NCBI GenBank assembly: GCA_963709085.1 | Contig: CAVPVB010000007.1 | Location: forward strand, 1,984,001-2,048,000 | From: Rhodovastum sp963709085 | GTDB taxonomy: Bacteria; Pseudomonadota; Alphaproteobacteria; Acetobacterales; Acetobacteraceae | Length of the DNA: 64,000 nt | Direction: 5' to 3' | Part shown: positions 43,297 through 51,521 of the stretch, piece by piece | Numbering within the stretch: position 1 is the first letter of the stretch | Layout: each line of letters starts with the position of its first letter | Made by a program: the position numbers and the translations under genes | The notes under the pieces: generated by a model | Database searches by the model: none | Seen by the model: the letters and a program-made list of their open reading frames with translations, nothing else | What the model was told of the DNA's origin: nothing

Positions 43297-44505
43297 TCAT
43301 GCAGGTTGAAGGGCGAGAGCGGTCGGGGCCGCGGGAGCGGCCGGCTTTTGGCGCAGCCGCGTGATGATGCTGGGCAACACCGCCAGCAGCCGGTCGATAT
43401 CGGCATCCGTCGTTTCGCGGGACAGCGAGAACCGGACGGCGCCATGGGCTGCCTGGAACGGCACCCGCATGGAGCGTAGCACATGCGACGGACCTTGCAT
43501 GCCAGACTTGCAGGCCGAGCCGGAGGAACAGGCGATTCCCTCCCGGTCCAGCAGCGTCAGGATGCCTTCGCTGTCGGCATGCGCGAAGGCGAGGTTGCTG
43601 GTGTTGGGCAGGCGGTGCTGCGGATCGCCGGTGACCAGCACATCGTCGATACTGGCCAGCACGCCCTGTTCCAGCCGGTCGCGCAACGCGGCGAGCCGCA
43701 CGGACGCGGCCGGCAGATCCGCCAGCGCCAGCGCCGCCGCATGGCCGAGGCCGACGATGCCCGGGACGTTCTCGGTGCTGGCGCGTCGGCCGCGCTCCTG
43801 GCCGCCGCCGTGCAGCAGCGGTGTCAGCTTCACGCCCCGGCGGACATACAGCGCGCCGACGCCCTTGGGGGCATGCAGCTTGTGTCCGGACAGCGACAAC
43901 ATGTCGATACCGGATGCTTGTACGTTAATCGCCAGTTTCCCCACCGCCTGCACCGCGTCGGTGTGGAACAGCGCACCCGCCGCGTGCGCCAGCGCCGCCA
44001 GCTCGGCCACGGGAAAGATCGTGCCGGTCTCGTTGTTGGCCCACATCAGGGAGGCGATCGCGGTGCGCGGGCCGAGCGCGCGGCGATAAGCGTCGATGTC
44101 CAGCCGGCCCAGGCCATCCACCGGCACCACATGCACCACCGTGCCGCGCGTCTTGGTCAAATGCTGGCACAGCGCCAGCACGGCCGGGTGCTCGACCGCC
44201 GAGGTGATGATTTCGTCGCGACCGGCCTGGGTGCCGAGAGCCGACAAAATGGCGGTGGTGTCGGCTTCCGTTCCGGAGGCGGTGAAGATAATTTCCTGCT
44301 CGCTGGCGGCGCCGAGCAGCGCCTGCACCTGCCGCCGCGCCTGGGCGACCGCCTTCGCCACCGTGGCGCCGAAACCATGCAATGACGACGCGTTGCCGTA
44401 ATGCTCGGTGAAGAAGGGCAGCATCGCCGCCACCACTGCGGGGTCGACCCGCGTGGTGGCGTTATTGTCGAGGTACACGCGTTGGATGGGATGGGCCGGA
44501 GGCAT
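43297..44505 (-). CDS. nifS: Cysteine desulfurase NifS
   Basis: 402 residues, PLP enzyme supplying sulphur for nitrogenase clusters. RVYLDNNATTRVDPAV at the N-terminus, PLP lysine in LSLSGHKLHAPKGVGAL, catalytic cysteine loop GIACSSGSACKSGMQGPSHVL. The usual scaffold partner nifU is not in this window; an IscA-type protein precedes it. Thirty bp after iscA. Confidence 0.94.
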   Translation of the reverse strand: MPPAHPIQRVYLDNNATTRVDPAVVAAMLPFFTEHYGNASSLHGFGATVAKAVAQARRQVQALLGAASEQEIIFTASGTEADTTAILSALGTQAGRDEIITSAVEHPAVLALCQHLTKTRGTVVHVVPVDGLGRLDIDAYRRALGPRTAIASLMWANNETGTIFPVAELAALAHAAGALFHTDAVQAVGKLAINVQASGIDMLSLSGHKLHAPKGVGALYVRRGVKLTPLLHGGGQERGRRASTENVPGIVGLGHAAALALADLPAASVRLAALRDRLEQGVLASIDDVLVTGDPQHRLPNTSNLAFAHADSEGILTLLDREGIACSSGSACKSGMQGPSHVLRSMRVPFQAAHGAVRFSLSRETTDADIDRLLAVLPSIITRLRQKPAAPAAPTALALQPA

Positions 44506-44535
44506 GTGTCGGCTCCCGGACGGATGCGGTGGGGT

Positions 44536-44847
44536 TCAGCAGAACGACTTGCCGCAGCCGCAGCGCTGGGCATTCGGATTGTCGAAAGTGAAGCCCGCGC
44601 CGCCGGCATCGGTGACGAAATCCACCGTCAGGCCGTTCAGCTGCGCCTCATGCGCGGGTTGCACGAACAGCAGAACGCCGTGCTGCTCCACGACGATGTC
44701 GTCGGGCTGGGCGGTCTTCACCAGGCCCATGCTGATCTTCATGCCGGCGCATCCGCCCGGCTGCACGCCCAGGCGCAATCCCTGCACGCCGGCGCTGGAA
44801 ATGGCGTCGCGCATGGCGCTCGCTGCGGTTTCGGTGAGGTGGATCAT
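44536..44847 (-). CDS. HesB/IscA-type iron-sulphur carrier of the nif cluster
   Basis: 103 residues from ATG 44847. IHLTETAASAMRDAI, the three conserved cysteines in QPGGCAGMKISM and QRCGCGKSF, and TFDNPNA are the A-type carrier signature. Nif-type IscA proteins hand Fe-S clusters to nitrogenase components. First gene of a unit with its own NifA site and sigma-54 promoter; a longer reading frame upstream is not used because it would include the promoter. Confidence 0.9.
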   Translation of the reverse strand: MIHLTETAASAMRDAISSAGVQGLRLGVQPGGCAGMKISMGLVKTAQPDDIVVEQHGVLLFVQPAHEAQLNGLTVDFVTDAGGAGFTFDNPNAQRCGCGKSFC

Positions 44848-44887
44848 GCTGTCGGCCCTCCTTCGCGAACGTGTCGGGGGGAAGGCA

Positions 44888-44902
44888 GCAAGAGCCATGC
44901 CA
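44888..44902 (-). promoter_or_regulatory. Sigma-54 promoter of iscA-nifS-nifW
   Basis: Minus strand TGGCAT-GGCTC-TTGC(T), matching TGGCAY-N5-TTGCW, 41 bp before the IscA-type start. Confidence 0.85.
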
Positions 44903-44961
44903 CCACGAAATTGAGGCGGCCGGCCGGGTTGCGCTGGATATTGTGGTCGGAGTTGCGACGT

Positions 44962-44977
44962 TGTCGGGTCTGCGACA
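44962..44977 (-). promoter_or_regulatory. NifA binding site of iscA-nifS-nifW
   Basis: TGT-CGGGTCTGCG-ACA (read on the plus strand), nearly identical to the nifB site TGT-CGGGTTTGCG-ACA, about 60 bp upstream of the -24 element. Confidence 0.8.
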
Positions 44978-45001
44978 GGTCGGAAACCGGCGGGAACCGC
45001 T

Positions 45002-45619
45002 TCAGGCCGCCATATCGGCGATGCGGCGGGCGCGGGCCAGCAGGCTCTCGCCGCTCTCGTCGCCGAAGCAGATTTCGAAATCGTCGCATTCGGCACAACT
45101 TGGCGCGGCGCAGAGCATGTAGCCCTCGTCGCGGCAGATCGTGCGGTAGAAGAATTTCTTCCATTTCATGTCGGCGCGGTTCTGCGCCGCGAGCGGAGCG
45201 AAATGGCGGGTCATCAGGCCGGACAATTCACCGCGATTGCGCAGGCCGAGATCCTGCCACAAATGGTTCGGCTGCAGGCAGCGCCGCGCCACCAGATCGG
45301 CCAGATGCAGCTCCAGCACGCTGCCCGTGGTGGTGCCGTGGCGCAGCAGGTCGCGCAGGCACGCCTCGTCCACGCTCGCCGCGGGGGCGGGCCGGCTGCG
45401 CAGGGGCGCGAACATCGCCCCGGCGCGCGGGAAGAATCCGGCCGCCAGGTCGCAGATATCCGCGCCCGAAAGGCCGGTGGTCTCGGTCGCGGGACGGCCG
45501 GCCTCGCCGGCCTCCCACAAGGCGAGGGCAAGGATGCAGCCCACCGCATGCGCATCCGCTGCATCGGCCGCTTCGGTCGCGTGGTGCATGAGGGTTGCGT
45601 GGATGTCGGCGGGATGCAT
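45002..45619 (-). CDS. nifQ: Molybdenum donor protein NifQ
   Basis: 205 residues from ATG 45619, preceded by AAGGAGA. The NifQ cysteine signature C-x4-C-x2-C-x5-C is seen as CAAPSCAECDDFEIC near the C-terminus, with WKKFFYRTICRDEGY before it and QDLGLRNRGELSGLM in the middle. Delivers Mo as an Fe-S-Mo species for FeMo-cofactor synthesis. Last gene of the nifENX run; the next promoter (for iscA) follows. Confidence 0.92.
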   Translation of the reverse strand: MHPADIHATLMHHATEAADAADAHAVGCILALALWEAGEAGRPATETTGLSGADICDLAAGFFPRAGAMFAPLRSRPAPAASVDEACLRDLLRHGTTTGSVLELHLADLVARRCLQPNHLWQDLGLRNRGELSGLMTRHFAPLAAQNRADMKWKKFFYRTICRDEGYMLCAAPSCAECDDFEICFGDESGESLLARARRIADMAA

Positions 45620-45636
45620 CAATGTTCTCCTTCTGA

Positions 45637-45927
45637 TCAGGCCGCCTGGCTGTGCGTCTGGCACCCGGTCGGGCAGACGCGAAAGCAGGCGCCGCAGCCG
45701 ATGCAGGCGCCGTCATCCACCATCACCATCACCTTGCGTTCGATTTCGCCGTCATCATCCTCGTCGTTCAGGTCGATGTAGCCGCCATCCTCGTCGATGC
45801 CGCGCAGGGTCATGACGTCACGGGTGCACACTTTGAAGCAGCGGCCGCAGCCGATGCAGGTCTTCGGATCGATCGACAGCAGGAAATCCGGCTCCCAGGG
45901 GCGGCCGTCGCGGGTCTGTGCGGTCAT
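45637..45927 (-). CDS. fdxB: Nif-specific ferredoxin III (FdxB)
   Basis: 96 residues with two [4Fe-4S] motifs, CIGCGRCFKVCTRDV and CIGCGACFRVCPTGC, and an acidic insert (LNDEDDDGEIERK) between them, as in FdxB proteins of alphaproteobacterial nif clusters. Electron carrier for nitrogenase or cofactor assembly. Overlaps the previous stop (ATGA). Confidence 0.92.
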   Translation of the reverse strand: MTAQTRDGRPWEPDFLLSIDPKTCIGCGRCFKVCTRDVMTLRGIDEDGGYIDLNDEDDDGEIERKVMVMVDDGACIGCGACFRVCPTGCQTHSQAA

Positions 45928-46133
45928 GATGTGGCTTTCGTCTCAAGCTGTTTCAGGGCGGCGCGGCGCGCGGCGAGTTCGGCAAATACGGCATGGGCGC
46001 GCGCCGCCACTTCGGGGATGCGCTCCCAATCTTTCGGCAGTTCCTCGGACAAATCGTGCAGGTCCATCTTGGCCGTCGTCGCCTTGGCCGACAGACGCTT
46101 CAGCTCCATCTTCAGCATGTCGATGTCGCTCAT
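45924..46133 (-). CDS. CCE_0567-type small metalloprotein of the nif cluster
   Basis: 69 residues, two predicted helices: LKMELKRLSAKATTAKMDLHDLSEELPKDWERIPEVAARAHAVFAEL. This matches the CCE_0567 family, short helical proteins found between the nifX-associated gene and fdxB in many nif clusters. A metal-binding role has been suggested; the exact job is unknown. Start overlapped by no other gene; 4-bp overlap with fdxB. Confidence 0.85.
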   Translation of the reverse strand: MSDIDMLKMELKRLSAKATTAKMDLHDLSEELPKDWERIPEVAARAHAVFAELAARRAALKQLETKATS

Positions 46134-46146
46134 TGTCGGGTTCCTT

Positions 46147-46608
46147 TCAGGCGCGCGCCAGCTCGGGATGCGCCTCGATCATCGCGACCGCCTGCTCGAC
46201 CGCCTTCATGCCTTCCTTCGCCAGCGCGCCGAGATCGTTGAAGCCGAACCGGTGCACGTCGCGCAGGCTGCGCGTATGCACGACCAGCACGCCGGCGATC
46301 AGCACGACGCGGCCGAACCCCTCATGGCTCATCTTCATCATCGGCGAGGCGATGATTCCGGTGACCCGCTCGATCGCCAGGCCGATCGCCTGGTAGAATT
46401 TCTCCACCCGGTCCAGCGTGTCAGGGTCGGGATCGCCGATGATGGGAATGAGGCGGCGCTGCTCCTTGGTGACGATGTACTCGGCCAGCAGGTCGGTATC
46501 GCTCTTGCGGTCCCAGGCGCCGAAGGAATCTTCGGCGCGGATGCGCGCGACCAGGCTTTGCAGGAAGGGGGTCGCCAGCGGGTCGATGTCAGTCGTTTCA
46601 CTCATCAC
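46147..46608 (-). CDS. NifX-associated nitrogen fixation protein (DUF269)
   Basis: 153 residues (start may be the second Met). PFLQSLVARIRAEDSFGAWDRKSDTDLLAEYIVTKEQRR and KMSHEGFGRVVLIAGVLVV are DUF269 signatures. Genetically linked to nifX in almost all molybdenum nitrogenase clusters; exact function unresolved. Start adjoins the nifX stop (46609). Confidence 0.92.
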   Translation of the reverse strand: MMSETTDIDPLATPFLQSLVARIRAEDSFGAWDRKSDTDLLAEYIVTKEQRRLIPIIGDPDPDTLDRVEKFYQAIGLAIERVTGIIASPMMKMSHEGFGRVVLIAGVLVVHTRSLRDVHRFGFNDLGALAKEGMKAVEQAVAMIEAHPELARA

Positions 46609-47097
46609 TTAGCTTTCCTCGTCGTCCAGGAAGTCCATGGAGCGGGGCCGCTCCTGCGCGCCCATCACCTTGCGCAGCCAAGGTGGCGGGTTGCCGGACA
46701 TCATCGCCTGCACGCGGGCCACTATGGCATCGATCGGCTCGGGCGCCGGCAGCTTGACCGGGTGGATATGCGCACCCACCACCTTCGCCGCCGCCGGGCC
46801 GCCGATGGCGAGCACGAACAGCAGATGGCAGCCGGTGAGGGCTGCAACTTTCGCGCCAATGCGATCGGTGCCGTCATCGACATGCGCGCCGGACTCGTCG
46901 GACACCTCGCCGAAGCCCACCGCCTCGACGAAGCGCGAATCGTCGGGCGTCACGTCGTACACGGCGAAGCGCCGCGCCGAGCCGAAATGCGCGTTCAGCG
47001 CGCGCATGTCCTGGGTGGCGATGGCTATGCGCAGCCGCGGCAACGGCGCGTCCTCCGGCTCCGTGTTTTCAATGAGCGACAGACGGCGCGCCTGCAT
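46609..47097 (-). CDS. nifX: Nitrogen fixation protein NifX
   Basis: 162 residues. RIAIATQDMRALNAHFGSARRFAVYDVTPDD is the dinitrogenase iron-molybdenum cofactor biosynthesis domain (NifX/NifB C-terminus type). Binds and stores NifB-co and other FeMo-co precursors. The ATG lies inside the end of nifN (29-bp overlap). C-terminal GNPPPWLRKVMG is typical of NifX. Confidence 0.93.
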   Translation of the reverse strand: MQARRLSLIENTEPEDAPLPRLRIAIATQDMRALNAHFGSARRFAVYDVTPDDSRFVEAVGFGEVSDESGAHVDDGTDRIGAKVAALTGCHLLFVLAIGGPAAAKVVGAHIHPVKLPAPEPIDAIVARVQAMMSGNPPPWLRKVMGAQERPRSMDFLDDEES

Positions 47098-48466
47098 GGT
47101 GTTCCTCCTCAGGGGGGATGAAGGGCGGAATGGCGGAGGCGAAATCGTCGGGGCCGTGCGCGTGCATGCCGGCGAGCACCATGTTCGCCACCTCGAAAAT
47201 CAGGTCGCGCGTGCCGCGATAGCCGACGGTGCAGCGATGCAACGCGCCGAGCCGGTCGAACACCGGAAAGCCGCAGCGCAGCAGCGGAATATGCAGGCGC
47301 TCGGCGGCCTGGCGGCCATGGCTGTGGGTGACCAGCAGCTCGGCCTCGCCCTCGCGCGCGAAATCCTCCAGGTCCATCAGGTCGCCCACCACCACGCGTG
47401 CGGCGGGAATCTCGGCCAGATGCGGTGCGTTCGCGGTGGAGGCCACCGCGGCCACGATCGTGGCGCCCAGCGAGGCGAAGAACTGGGCCTGAGCGAACAA
47501 CAGGTCGGGGTCGCCGCCGATGGCGACGCGCCGGCCGCCGAACTGGAAATGACCGTCCAGCATGGCGTCGAGCAACTGGCTGCGCTGGCGCCGCAGGGCG
47601 GCAGGCGCCTGCCTGCCGGAAATCCCTGTCAGCAAGGCGACAAATTCGTCGGCGGGACCGAGCCCGGTCAGGCTGCGCAGCACGCTGTGCGGCACGCCGG
47701 TGCGCGCGGACAGGCGCTCGGCCGGGGCGCGCATGTGCTCGCCGATGGCGATGCTGTGGCGGGCACGGCCCATGCGGGCGATGTCTTCCAGCGCCGTGCC
47801 GCCCAGCGTGGTGGGCGTGTACTGCGCCGGCACGGTGCCGTCGAGCGAGAGCGAAACGTCGGGCAGCACGATGGCGGAAAGACCGAAGGCCTGGGCGGTT
47901 TCGACCATCCATTCGATGTCGGCGGCGGTCTGGTGCACGCCCGGCAGCAGGTTGATCTGCGGCGGCACCGGGACCGCACCATCAGCCGGCTCGACGATGG
48001 CGTCGATGATGGCGGAGACAGCCTGCGACCAGCCATCTTCCAGCGCGCCGTGGTAATCCGGTGTATGCGCCAGCACGACACGCACGCCGGCCAGTTCCGG
48101 CCGGCGCGCCAGGATGAGACGGAGATCGCCGTCCATGTCCTCGCCGCGCGTCGCCACCAGCGCCGTGCTGGCGATGCCGATGAAGCGTGGCTTCATCCGC
48201 TTGGTCAGGTTGACCAGCGCCTGTTCCAGATTATCCGCGCCGCCCATGATGGTGGCGACTTCGTCGAGCGCGGTGGTCTGCAACGGAATCGCCTCGCGCG
48301 CGTGGCGCACGGTGAGCACCAGCGCGAAGGACGTGCATCCCTGCGCGCCATGCAGCAGCGGCACCGCGCCGGCGATGCCGAGATAGGCCAGCGTGGCGCC
48401 GAGCGGGGCCGAGGATTTCAGCGGATTGGTCGCCAGCGCCTTGCGGGTGTGAACGATCTCGGCCAT
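47069..48466 (-). CDS. nifN: Nitrogenase iron-molybdenum cofactor scaffold subunit NifN
   Basis: 465 residues from ATG 48466, chosen because GTGAGGCG precedes it and the first Met (48493) lies inside nifE. NPLKSSAPLGATLAYLGIAGAVPLLHGAQGCTSFALVLTVRH and GYRGTRDLIFEVANMVLA are NifN features. With NifE it forms the scaffold on which NifB-co is matured to FeMo-co; NifN lacks some of the NifK cluster ligands as usual. Confidence 0.94.
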   Translation of the reverse strand: MAEIVHTRKALATNPLKSSAPLGATLAYLGIAGAVPLLHGAQGCTSFALVLTVRHAREAIPLQTTALDEVATIMGGADNLEQALVNLTKRMKPRFIGIASTALVATRGEDMDGDLRLILARRPELAGVRVVLAHTPDYHGALEDGWSQAVSAIIDAIVEPADGAVPVPPQINLLPGVHQTAADIEWMVETAQAFGLSAIVLPDVSLSLDGTVPAQYTPTTLGGTALEDIARMGRARHSIAIGEHMRAPAERLSARTGVPHSVLRSLTGLGPADEFVALLTGISGRQAPAALRRQRSQLLDAMLDGHFQFGGRRVAIGGDPDLLFAQAQFFASLGATIVAAVASTANAPHLAEIPAARVVVGDLMDLEDFAREGEAELLVTHSHGRQAAERLHIPLLRCGFPVFDRLGALHRCTVGYRGTRDLIFEVANMVLAGMHAHGPDDFASAIPPFIPPEEEHHAGAPSVAH

Positions 48467-48473
48467 GTCCGCC

Positions 48474-49895
48474 TCACGCGCCCGCGGCTTCATGGGATGG
48501 CGCGGCGCCTTGCTCCCATGGAGCGGGCCGGCGCACTTCCTGCCAGACCGGGTTGGTCAGCGCGCGGTGCAGCTCGGCCACCAGCGCCACCGCGCCGTCA
48601 TATCCGGCATAGGCCCCGCGGCTTTCCTGGTTGATGTCGCGCCACGGCGTGCGGGCCTTCAGCGCCACGAATTGCGAGCGCCCGCCGGAGAGCATGATGT
48701 CGGCCTCGCCGCGGGCAAGCTGCGCATACATATCGCGCGGCGGAATGCTGTCCACCATATGCGCGTCGGTGCCCATCAGCGCGCGGATGCGGCCCTTGTC
48801 TCCGTCGGTGGATTTGCGCACCGAGGTATGGGTGATGACCATGCCGATCTGCTGCAGTGCCGACACGATCGCCCAGGACTTCACCCCGCCCGTATACAGC
48901 AGCACGCGCTTGCCCTGCAGCGCCGGCTGATAGGGGGCGATGCGGGCCCAGGCGCGCGCTTCCTCGGCGGCAATCAGCGCCTCGGTGCGCGCGGTCAGCG
49001 AAGGGTCGGCACCAGCGGCCACCAGCATGCGCGCCAGCGTGCGCAGCGACTCGGAGGTATCGGCAATGCCGTAGAACGAACCTTCGAAATAGGGGATTCC
49101 CCACCGGTCCTGCATCACCCGCGCCAGGTTGATGAGCGCGCTGGAGCACACCATCATGTTGAGCCGCGCACGATGGCAGGAGGCCACGTCGTTGTAGCGC
49201 GCATCGCCGGTGACGCAGGCCTGCACCCGGATGCCGAGCGCTTCCAGCAGCGGCCGAACCTGCCACAATTCGCCGGCGATATTGTAGTCGCCCAGGATGT
49301 TGATGTCGGTGGGGGTGATCTGCTCCGGCTCGCGGGTGCCGATGACATGCGCCAGCAGGGCCTCGCCGGCGAGCCGGTTGCCCAGGTTCTTCGGACCGAC
49401 GAAGCCGGGCGCGTTCACCGGGATGCAGGGCGTGCCGAGCTTTTCGGTGGCGTGGCGGCACACCGCCTCAATGTCGTCGCCGATCATCGCCGGCACGCAG
49501 GTGGCATAGACGAACACCGCCGGCGGGGCGTGCCGGGCGATCGCTTCCTTGATGGCGCGATACAGCCGCTTCTCGCCGCTGCCGAGAACGATATCCATTT
49601 CATTGAGGTCGGTGGTGAAGCCGAGGCGATAGGTCTGCGGCCCCGAACTGGCGGCGTGGCGGTTGTCCCAGCCATTGCCCTCGCAGGCGAGCGGGCCGTG
49701 CACGAGGTGAACGGCATCGGTGATCGGCTGCAGGGCAATCTTGGCGCCGTCGAAGGCGCAGCCGCCGGCAGCGGCACCGGGGGTGAGCGGCTTGGAGCAG
49801 CCCTTGCGGCGCTCCTTCTCCGTCTTGGCGTTGTTGGTGGGGCAGGCCGGCTCGTTGAACACCGCGGCGATACGGGCTTTCAGCGGTTCGTTCAT
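48474..49895 (-). CDS. nifE: Nitrogenase iron-molybdenum cofactor scaffold subunit NifE
   Basis: 473 residues. Cluster-ligating cysteines are visible in AAGGCAFDGAK, HGPLACEGNGWDNR and YATCVPAMIGDD; RFVGPKNLGNRLAGEALL and the C-terminal DINQESRGAYAGYDG complete the signature. Alpha subunit of the NifEN scaffold. Separated from nifK by 68 bp holding a strong hairpin; no sigma-54 promoter was seen there, so it is probably transcribed by read-through from nifH. Confidence 0.95.
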   Translation of the reverse strand: MNEPLKARIAAVFNEPACPTNNAKTEKERRKGCSKPLTPGAAAGGCAFDGAKIALQPITDAVHLVHGPLACEGNGWDNRHAASSGPQTYRLGFTTDLNEMDIVLGSGEKRLYRAIKEAIARHAPPAVFVYATCVPAMIGDDIEAVCRHATEKLGTPCIPVNAPGFVGPKNLGNRLAGEALLAHVIGTREPEQITPTDINILGDYNIAGELWQVRPLLEALGIRVQACVTGDARYNDVASCHRARLNMMVCSSALINLARVMQDRWGIPYFEGSFYGIADTSESLRTLARMLVAAGADPSLTARTEALIAAEEARAWARIAPYQPALQGKRVLLYTGGVKSWAIVSALQQIGMVITHTSVRKSTDGDKGRIRALMGTDAHMVDSIPPRDMYAQLARGEADIMLSGGRSQFVALKARTPWRDINQESRGAYAGYDGAVALVAELHRALTNPVWQEVRRPAPWEQGAAPSHEAAGA

Positions 49896-49927
49896 CGGCC
49901 TCTCCTGATCGGGCGGCGAAGGAAAGC

Positions 49928-49958
49928 CGGGCCGGGCGGCGTGTGGCCGCCCGGCCCG
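49928..49958 (-). terminator. Strong stem-loop between nifK and nifE
   Basis: CGGGCCGGGCGGC, loop GTGTG, and its exact complement GCCGCCCGGCCCG: 13-bp GC-only stem. No T-run follows, so it may be a partial terminator or an mRNA-stabilising structure that raises nifHDK over nifEN expression (inference). Confidence 0.65.
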
Positions 49959-49963
49959 TTTGG

Positions 49964-51497
49964 TCAGCGGGTGAGGTCGAAGGAGATGTCTTCGCCGATC
50001 CCGCCGGCATCGTTGTCAAGTTTGTCGAAGATCTTGTCGAGCACCGTCACCAGCACACGCAGTCCGCCCTGGTAGCCCCAGACCGGGAAGCGGTGATGGT
50101 GGTGGCGATCAAAGATCGGGAAGGTCAGCCGCACCAGCGGCACGCCGCAATCGCGCTCCAGGTACTTGCCGTAGGAACTGCCGACCAGCAGGTCCACCGG
50201 CTCGGTGGCCAGCAGCGAACGCAAATGCCACAGATCCTTGCCGCCCCAGGCCTTGCAGTCCGCACCGAATGGCGAGGTGGCGAACAATGCCGCCATCTGC
50301 TGCTCCCACGCCGAATTGCCGTTGGTGGCCAGGCAGTGCTTCGGCTCGCCGCCGGTCTCCAGCACGAAGCGCGCCATGCCATAGACGAAGTCGGGATCGC
50401 CGAAGATCGCGTAGGTCTTGCCGTGCAGATAGGCCTGGCTGTCGGCGAGCGCATCGACCAGGCGGCCGCGCTCCTTCTCCAGTTCCGCCGGGACTTCCTT
50501 GCCGGTCGAGCTCGGCGATGGCCTGCAGCAGGTCGTCGGTGCCGCCGACGCCGAGCGGGTAGTGCAGGGCGGCGGTCTTCTGGCCGAACGACTCCGCGTA
50601 GGCCAGGGTCTTGTTGGTGCACCATTCCTGCAGCGACAAGGTGGCGCTGGCGTTGAGTGCGTCCTTGGTTGCCTCGATCGTGGTGCCGCCGTCATACATC
50701 CGGTACTCGCCGTCCGACGGCGTGTCGAACTGGTCGGACACGTCGGAGAGCAGCGTGTATTCCGCGCCGAACAGATCGAGGATGCGCTTCAGTTCGCGAT
50801 TGTTGGCCACCGCATAGCCATCGAACCCGCCGATCACGTTCAGCCCGGTGCCGGGGGTGCGTTCCCGCTTCTTCCAGAAATGCTCCAGGATGCCCTTGAG
50901 CATATTGTCATAGCCGGTGGTGTGGCTGCCGACGAAGGCCGGGGTGTGCGCATACGGCACGTCGAAATCGGCCGGCACCGAGCCCTTGTCGCGGGCGGTG
51001 GAGATGAACGCCTGCAGGTCGTCGCCGATGACTTCGGCCATGCAGGTGGTGGAGACGGCGATCATCTTCGGGCTGTACAGCGTGTAGGCGTTGGACAGCC
51101 CGTCGATCATGTTCTGCAGGCCACCGAACACGGCCGCGTCCTCGGTCATGGACGACGACACGGCGGCGCAGGGCTCCTTGAAGTGACGCGACAAATGGCT
51201 GCGGTAATAGGCGACGCAACCCTGGCTGCCGTGCACGAAGCTCAGCGTCTTTTCGAACCCGGCGGCGACGAAGACGGCACCCAGCGGCTGGCACGCCTTG
51301 GCCGGGTTGATCGTCAGTGCCTCGCGGGCAAAGTTCTTTTCGCGGTACTCCCAGCTTTTGGTCCACTCATCGGTCTGCTGCACCTCGGCGGCCGGCGGCA
51401 TACATTCCAGCTCGCGCTTGCGCGCCAGCATTTCCTGATACTCGGGGGTGCGGAACAGCGGCGCGTGGTCGAGAATCTTCTCGGCACTCTGTGTCAT
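49964..51497 (-). CDS. nifK: Nitrogenase MoFe protein beta subunit NifK (single-base frameshift)
   Basis: P-cluster cysteines appear in NPAKACQPLGAVFVAAG, HGSQGCVAYYRSHLSRHFKEPC and STTCMAEVIGDD; the C-terminus FPVWGYQGGLRVLVTVLDKIFDKLD is also typical. The frame breaks at LLQAIAEL: removing one base at about 50507-50508 (plus strand) continues as TGKEVPAELEKERGRLVDA, giving 510 residues, the normal NifK length; the span is 3n+1. Conserved sequence on both sides argues for an assembly error rather than a dead gene. Second structural subunit of dinitrogenase. Confidence 0.95.
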
Positions 51498-51521
51498 CGG
51501 TCCTTATCCTTCCTGTGCGGC

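Noticed and set aside
43297..44847. nifU in the nif cluster
   Set aside because: No NifU scaffold gene is present between or around nifS and the IscA-type gene; only the A-type carrier is found. It may be elsewhere in the genome.
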